Of a stretch of 64,000 nucleotides of DNA, positions 60,093-64,000 are shown piece by piece. Each line of letters begins with the position of its first letter. Within the stretch, counting starts at the first letter, position 1. Position numbers and translations under genes: made by a program. This DNA is from Pseudomonas fulva 12-X (GTDB lineage: Bacteria > Pseudomonadota > Gammaproteobacteria > Pseudomonadales > Pseudomonadaceae): positions 3,797,001 to 3,861,000 of the forward strand of contig NC_015556.1 of the NCBI RefSeq assembly GCF_000213805.1. Direction: 5' to 3'. The notes beneath the pieces are model-generated. The model saw only the letters and a program-made list of their open reading frames with translations. It searched no databases and was not told where the DNA came from.

Positions 60093-60500
60093 TTACTCCT
60101 TGGCCTCGGTGTCGCTGTCGACGTGCTTGCTGTCCTCGGTCACCGCGCGCTCGATCAGCGCCGACAACTGGGCACCACGCACGATGCTTTCGTCGTAATG
60201 GAAACGCAGGTGCGGCACGCTGCGCAGCTTCATAGCCTTGCCCAGCTGCATGCGCAGGAAGCCACTGGCGTCGTTGAGCACTTTGAGGCTCTGCGCAATG
60301 GGATCGCTGCCTTCTTGCGGCTCGGCGCCCATGACGGTGACGAACACCTTGGCATGGCTGGCGTCACGGCTGACATCGACCGCGGTAACGGTGACCAGGC
60401 CACCCAGGCGCGGGTCTTTGACTTCGGTACGAATCAGCTGCGCCAATTCGCGTTGAATCTGGTCGCCGATACGCTGGGCACGGCTGTAGTCTTTTGCCAT
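60093..60500 (-). CDS. rbfA: 30S ribosome-binding factor RbfA
   Basis: A 135-aa KH-like ribosome maturation factor. It begins [33 protein letters not shown] and contains [20 protein letters not shown] and [18 protein letters not shown]. It lies between infB and truB, the usual order. Confidence 0.97.
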   Translation of the reverse strand: MAKDYSRAQRIGDQIQRELAQLIRTEVKDPRLGGLVTVTAVDVSRDASHAKVFVTVMGAEPQEGSDPIAQSLKVLNDASGFLRMQLGKAMKLRSVPHLRFHYDESIVRGAQLSALIERAVTEDSKHVDSDTEAKE

Positions 60501-60557
60501 CGTTGCTACCTTCCACTCGTCTCGCCGCCTGCAAAAGCAGCGGACTCAAAAGCGGCA

Positions 60558-60591
60558 AACGCCCGGCCGCGCATATGCGGGGCCGGGCGTT
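60558..60591 (-). terminator. Hairpin between infB and rbfA
   Basis: AACGCCCGGCC (60558-60568) pairs with GGCCGGGCGTT (60581-60591); an inner CGCATATGCG palindrome extends it. On the minus strand it is followed by TTTGCCGCTTTT, so it may be a partial terminator or processing site inside the operon. Confidence 0.6.
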
Positions 60592-60609
60592 GCGTGTTGC
60601 GACTCGCGA

Positions 60610-63099
60610 TTACAGGCTGCGAGCCACCTGGACTTTCTCGAACACTTCGATCTTGTCGCCGACCTTGACGTCGTTGTAGCTCTTCACGGCGATACCGCAC
60701 TCCATGCCGTTACGCACTTCGGCCATATCGTCCTTGAAGCGACGCAGGGACTCCAGCTCGCCTTCGAAGATCACCACGTCGTCGCGCAGTACGCGGATCG
60801 GACGGTTACGGTAGACCGTCCCCTCGACCACCATACAACCGGCGACCGCACCGAACTTCGGCGAACGGAACACGTCGCGCACTTCGGCGATGCCGAGGAT
60901 GTTCTCGCGAACGTCGCTGCCGAGCATACCGGTGAGCGCCTTCTTGACGTCCTCGATGATGTCGTAGATGACGTTGTAGTAGCGCATGTCCAGACCTTCG
61001 GCCTCGACGATCTTGCGCGCACCAGCATCAGCACGGACGTTGAAGCCGAACAGCACGGCGTTCGACGCCAGGGCCAGGTTGGCATCGGACTCGGTGATAC
61101 CACCGACGCCGCCACCGACCACACGCACCTGCACTTCGTCGTTGCCCAGGGTGCTGAGCGAGCCCTGCAGTGCCTCGAGAGAACCACGCACATCGGACTT
61201 GAGCACGATGTTGAGGGTTTTCTTCTCTTCCTGGCCCATGCTCTCGAAGATGTTCTCCAGCTTGCCGGCGTGGGCACGTGCCAGTTTCACTTCGCGGAAC
61301 TTGCCCTGACGGAACAGCGCAACCTCACGGGCCTTCTTCTCGTCGGCCACGACGGTCATGTCGTCACCGGCTTCAGGCGTGCCGTCCAGGCCGAGAATCT
61401 CGACCGGAATGGACGGGCCGGCTTCCTTCACAGGCTTGCCGTTCTCGTCCAGCATGGCGCGGATACGGCCGTAGTTGGAGCCGACCAGCACCATGTCGCC
61501 CTGGCGCAGCGTACCGTCCTGAACCAGAACGGTGGCTACCGGGCCGCGGCCCTTGTCCAGACGCGATTCGACGACCACACCACGACCAGGCGCCGAAGGC
61601 ATGGCCTTGAGTTCGAGGACTTCGGCCTGCAGCAGAACCGCTTCGAGCAGCTCGTCCACGCCGGTACCCATCTTGGCCGACACATGCACGTACGGTGCAT
61701 CGCCGCCCCACTCTTCCGGAATCACATCGAGCGCGGCCAGGCCGTTCTTGATGTTGTCCGGGTTGGCATCGGGCTTGTCGATCTTGTTCACCGCAACCAC
61801 GATCGGTACACCAGCCGCTTTCGCGTGCTGCACCGCTTCCTGGGTCTGCGGCATTACGCCGTCGTCAGCCGCCACCACGAGGATGACGATGTCGGTGGCC
61901 TTGGCACCGCGAGCACGCATGGCGGTGAACGCCGCGTGACCCGGGGTATCAAGGAAGGTCACCATGCCGCGCTCGGTTTCCACGTGGTAGGCACCGATAT
62001 GCTGGGTGATGCCACCGGCTTCGCCGGATGCCACCTTGGCACGACGGATGTAGTCGAGCAGCGAGGTCTTACCGTGGTCAACGTGACCCATGACGGTCAC
62101 CACCGGTGCACGGGAGATCGCCTCGCCTTCGAACTTCAGGGACTCGGCCAGCTGCTCTTCGAGCGCGTTGTCGCTGACCAGCTTGACCTTGTGGCCCAGC
62201 TCTTCGGCGACCAGCTGAGCGGTTTCCTGATCCAGCACCTGGTTGATGGTGGCAGGCGAGCCCATCTTGAACATGAACTTGATGACTTCAGCAGCCTTCA
62301 CCGACATCTGCTGGGCCAGTTCGCCCACGGTGATGGTCTCGCCGATCGATACTTCACGCACCACCGGGCCGGCCGGAGCCTGGAAGCCATGCTGGTTGCG
62401 CTTCTTGAGCTTGGACTTGCCACGGCCACCGCGACGGAAACCATCGCTTTCCTCGTCGATGGTACGCGGCGCGACACGCGGAGCAGGCGCCTTTTCCTTG
62501 ACGGTCGGGCGGTGCTGAGTGGTCTTGCGCTCGCCGCCACGGCGATCGGCGTCGTCGCTGCGGCTCTTGTCCAGGCGACGCGGCTCTTCCTTCTTGCGCT
62601 CTTCGACAACCGGAGCGACGGGCTCGTCGACCACAGCCGGGGCCGCAGCCACTTGCTCGGAGCGCTCAGCCGGCGCTGCAGCCGCCTGACGCTTGGCCTC
62701 TTCTTCGGCCTGGCGCTTGGCTTCTTCCTCGGCCTTCAGGCGAGCAGCTTCCGCCGCAGCACGCTGCTCTTCGAGCTCGCGCTGTTTCTCGGCTTCGATC
62801 TCTTCGTTGCTGCGCTTGACGAAGGTCTTCTTCTTGCGCACTTCAACGCTGATGGTCTTGCTACCAGCGACCTTGAGGGTGCTGGTGGTCTTGCGCTGCA
62901 AGGTAATCTTGCGCGGTTCCTCGGCTTTCTTGTCGCCGTGGCTGCTCTTCAGGTGAGCAAGCAGGGCCTGCTTTTCGTTATCGGTGACAACTTGCTCGGC
63001 ACTGCTGTGCGGCAAACCCGCCTCTCGCATCTGCTGCAGCAGGCGCTCTACCGGTGTGTCGACCACTTGGGCCAGTTCTTTCACCGTGACTTGCGTCAT
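60610..63099 (-). CDS. infB: Translation initiation factor IF-2
   Basis: An 829-aa GTPase that delivers fMet-tRNA to the ribosome. It has two N-terminal IF2_N regions (about 1-50 and 245-295). Between them is a long charged Glu/Ala/Lys/Arg coiled region ([16 protein letters not shown]). The G domain has [17 protein letters not shown] and NKID, and the C-terminal domains II-IV follow. It is 26 bp after nusA. Confidence 0.98.
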   Translation of the reverse strand: MTQVTVKELAQVVDTPVERLLQQMREAGLPHSSAEQVVTDNEKQALLAHLKSSHGDKKAEEPRKITLQRKTTSTLKVAGSKTISVEVRKKKTFVKRSNEEIEAEKQRELEEQRAAAEAARLKAEEEAKRQAEEEAKRQAAAAPAERSEQVAAAPAVVDEPVAPVVEERKKEEPRRLDKSRSDDADRRGGERKTTQHRPTVKEKAPAPRVAPRTIDEESDGFRRGGRGKSKLKKRNQHGFQAPAGPVVREVSIGETITVGELAQQMSVKAAEVIKFMFKMGSPATINQVLDQETAQLVAEELGHKVKLVSDNALEEQLAESLKFEGEAISRAPVVTVMGHVDHGKTSLLDYIRRAKVASGEAGGITQHIGAYHVETERGMVTFLDTPGHAAFTAMRARGAKATDIVILVVAADDGVMPQTQEAVQHAKAAGVPIVVAVNKIDKPDANPDNIKNGLAALDVIPEEWGGDAPYVHVSAKMGTGVDELLEAVLLQAEVLELKAMPSAPGRGVVVESRLDKGRGPVATVLVQDGTLRQGDMVLVGSNYGRIRAMLDENGKPVKEAGPSIPVEILGLDGTPEAGDDMTVVADEKKAREVALFRQGKFREVKLARAHAGKLENIFESMGQEEKKTLNIVLKSDVRGSLEALQGSLSTLGNDEVQVRVVGGGVGGITESDANLALASNAVLFGFNVRADAGARKIVEAEGLDMRYYNVIYDIIEDVKKALTGMLGSDVRENILGIAEVRDVFRSPKFGAVAGCMVVEGTVYRNRPIRVLRDDVVIFEGELESLRRFKDDMAEVRNGMECGIAVKSYNDVKVGDKIEVFEKVQVARSL

Positions 63100-63125
63100 G
63101 CACTTCTCTCCTCAGGCCGTAAAAC

Positions 63126-64000
63126 TTACTCGAACCAGTGGGCTCGGGCGGCCATGATCAGCTTGCCGGCACGCTCTTCGTCGATGCCGTCGATGTCGAG
63201 CAGGTCGTCGATCGACTGCTCGGCCAGGTCTTCACGGGTAACCACCCCGCGTACTGCCAGTTCCTGCGCCAGGCCTTTGTCCATACCCTCGACTTCGAGG
63301 AGGTCTTCGGCTGGCTGGGCGTCTGCCAGTTTTTCTTCCGTGGCGATAGCCTTGGTCAGCAAACGATCCTTCGCCCGAGAGCGCAGTTCGTTGACGATTT
63401 CTTCGTCGAAACCGTCGATGCTGAGCATCTCTTCCATCGGCACGTAGGCAATCTCTTCCAGGCTGGTGAAGCCTTCTTCAACCAGCACCTGGGCCAGTTC
63501 TTCGTCGACTTCCAGCTCGTCGATGAAGCCCTGCAGGATGTCGCCGGTCTCGGCCTGCTGCTTGGCCTGGATATCCGCCTCGGTCATCACGTTCAGCGTC
63601 CAGCCAGTCAGTTGGCTAGCCAGACGCACGTTCTGACCACCACGACCAATCGCCTGCGCCAGGTTGTCTTCACCTACGGCGATGTCCATGGCATGGGCGT
63701 CCTCATCGACGATGATCGCCGCAACTTCAGCCGGCGACATGGCGTTGATGACGAACTGCGCCGGGTTGTCGTCCCACAGCACGATATCCACACGCTCGCC
63801 AACCAGCTCACCGGAGACTGCCTGTACGCGCGAACCGCGCATGCCGATGCAGGCGCCCTGCGGGTCGATGCGTTTGTCCTTGGAACGCACCGCGATCTTG
63901 GCGCGCGAACCCGGGTCACGGGAGGCGGCCTTGACCTCGATGAGGCCTTCGGCGATTTCCGGCACTTCGATGCGGAACAGCTCGATCAGCATTTCCGGCG
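63126..64000 (-). CDS. nusA: Transcription termination/antitermination factor NusA (C-terminal part)
   Basis: The gene is cut by the right edge of the window. The visible 291 codons cover the KH domains ([38 protein letters not shown]) and the two acidic C-terminal repeats ([37 protein letters not shown]). It ends ...MAARAHWFE. The reading frame continues past 64000, so the first in-frame ATG at 63992 is internal. Head of the nusA-infB-rbfA-truB-rpsO-pnp order. Confidence 0.97.
   Translation of the reverse strand, partial: PEMLIELFRIEVPEIAEGLIEVKAASRDPGSRAKIAVRSKDKRIDPQGACIGMRGSRVQAVSGELVGERVDIVLWDDNPAQFVINAMSPAEVAAIIVDEDAHAMDIAVGEDNLAQAIGRGGQNVRLASQLTGWTLNVMTEADIQAKQQAETGDILQGFIDELEVDEELAQVLVEEGFTSLEEIAYVPMEEMLSIDGFDEEIVNELRSRAKDRLLTKAIATEEKLADAQPAEDLLEVEGMDKGLAQELAVRGVVTREDLAEQSIDDLLDIDGIDEERAGKLIMAARAHWFE

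Noticed and set aside
61270..63447. 725-codon plus-strand frame opposite infB
   Set aside because: Antisense shadow created by the repetitive, GC-rich infB sequence.

Overview
The window is chromosomal DNA of a Pseudomonas-type gammaproteobacterium. Genes are dense and GC-rich with strong GC3 bias. The gene order from groEL through yajQ, argJ, secA, lpxC-ftsZ-ftsA-ftsQ-ddlB and the mur/fts (dcw) cluster to mraZ, rnpB, rsmI, lpoA, yraN, gmhA and dolP matches the order I remember for P. aeruginosa PAO1 (about PA4385 to PA4426). REP-like GTAGGAG palindromes also fit Pseudomonas. I cannot fix the species. No phage, integrative element, CRISPR array or tRNA was found.

Layout. 1-9.9 kb is an accessory-looking region: a HutC-like GntR regulator, a LysR regulator divergent from an EamA/DMT exporter, a three-gene PaoABC-like molybdenum oxidoreductase operon, a 608-bp non-coding stretch built of serial hairpins, rsmJ, an unrecognised 143-aa gene, an extensin-like protein and a PEP-mutase-family enzyme. 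10.3-13.2 kb is the heat-shock block groEL-groES-fxsA; both groES and fxsA have a good sigma-32 promoter. 13.4-23.6 kb holds an SDR, a DUF481 outer-membrane protein, an alkyltransferase-like protein, AmpG, an MscS channel, YajQ, a response regulator with a dead GGDEF domain, a PanE-like reductase, a sensor histidine kinase and a PduO-type cobalamin adenosyltransferase. 23.6-32.9 kb holds a pseudouridine synthase, an AEC transporter, a Nudix-ThiE fusion, a GST, argJ, secA, an M23 peptidase and dciA.

33-50.9 kb is the complete dcw cell-wall and division cluster on the minus strand, running from mraZ to lpxC with mostly overlapping genes. It is headed by a sigma-70 promoter followed by three GTGG repeats at exact 10-bp spacing, which I read as the MraZ operator. 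RNase P RNA (rnpB) lies between mraZ and rsmI, and lpoA-yraN-gmhA-dolP diverge from rsmI. From 56.1 kb to the end the window carries nusA-infB-rbfA-truB-rpsO-pnp (minus strand, nusA cut by the window end). This translation/RNA-decay operon does not follow dolP in PAO1 as I remember it, so 55.96-56.18 kb looks like a rearrangement junction.

Most novel-looking elements: a 267-bp MITE-like cloverleaf with 24-bp terminal inverted repeats between the rpsO terminator and pnp; the serial-hairpin element downstream of rsmJ; the orphan 143-aa gene with a possible FliA (sigma-28) promoter; and the regulator/reductase/kinase cluster at 19-23 kb.
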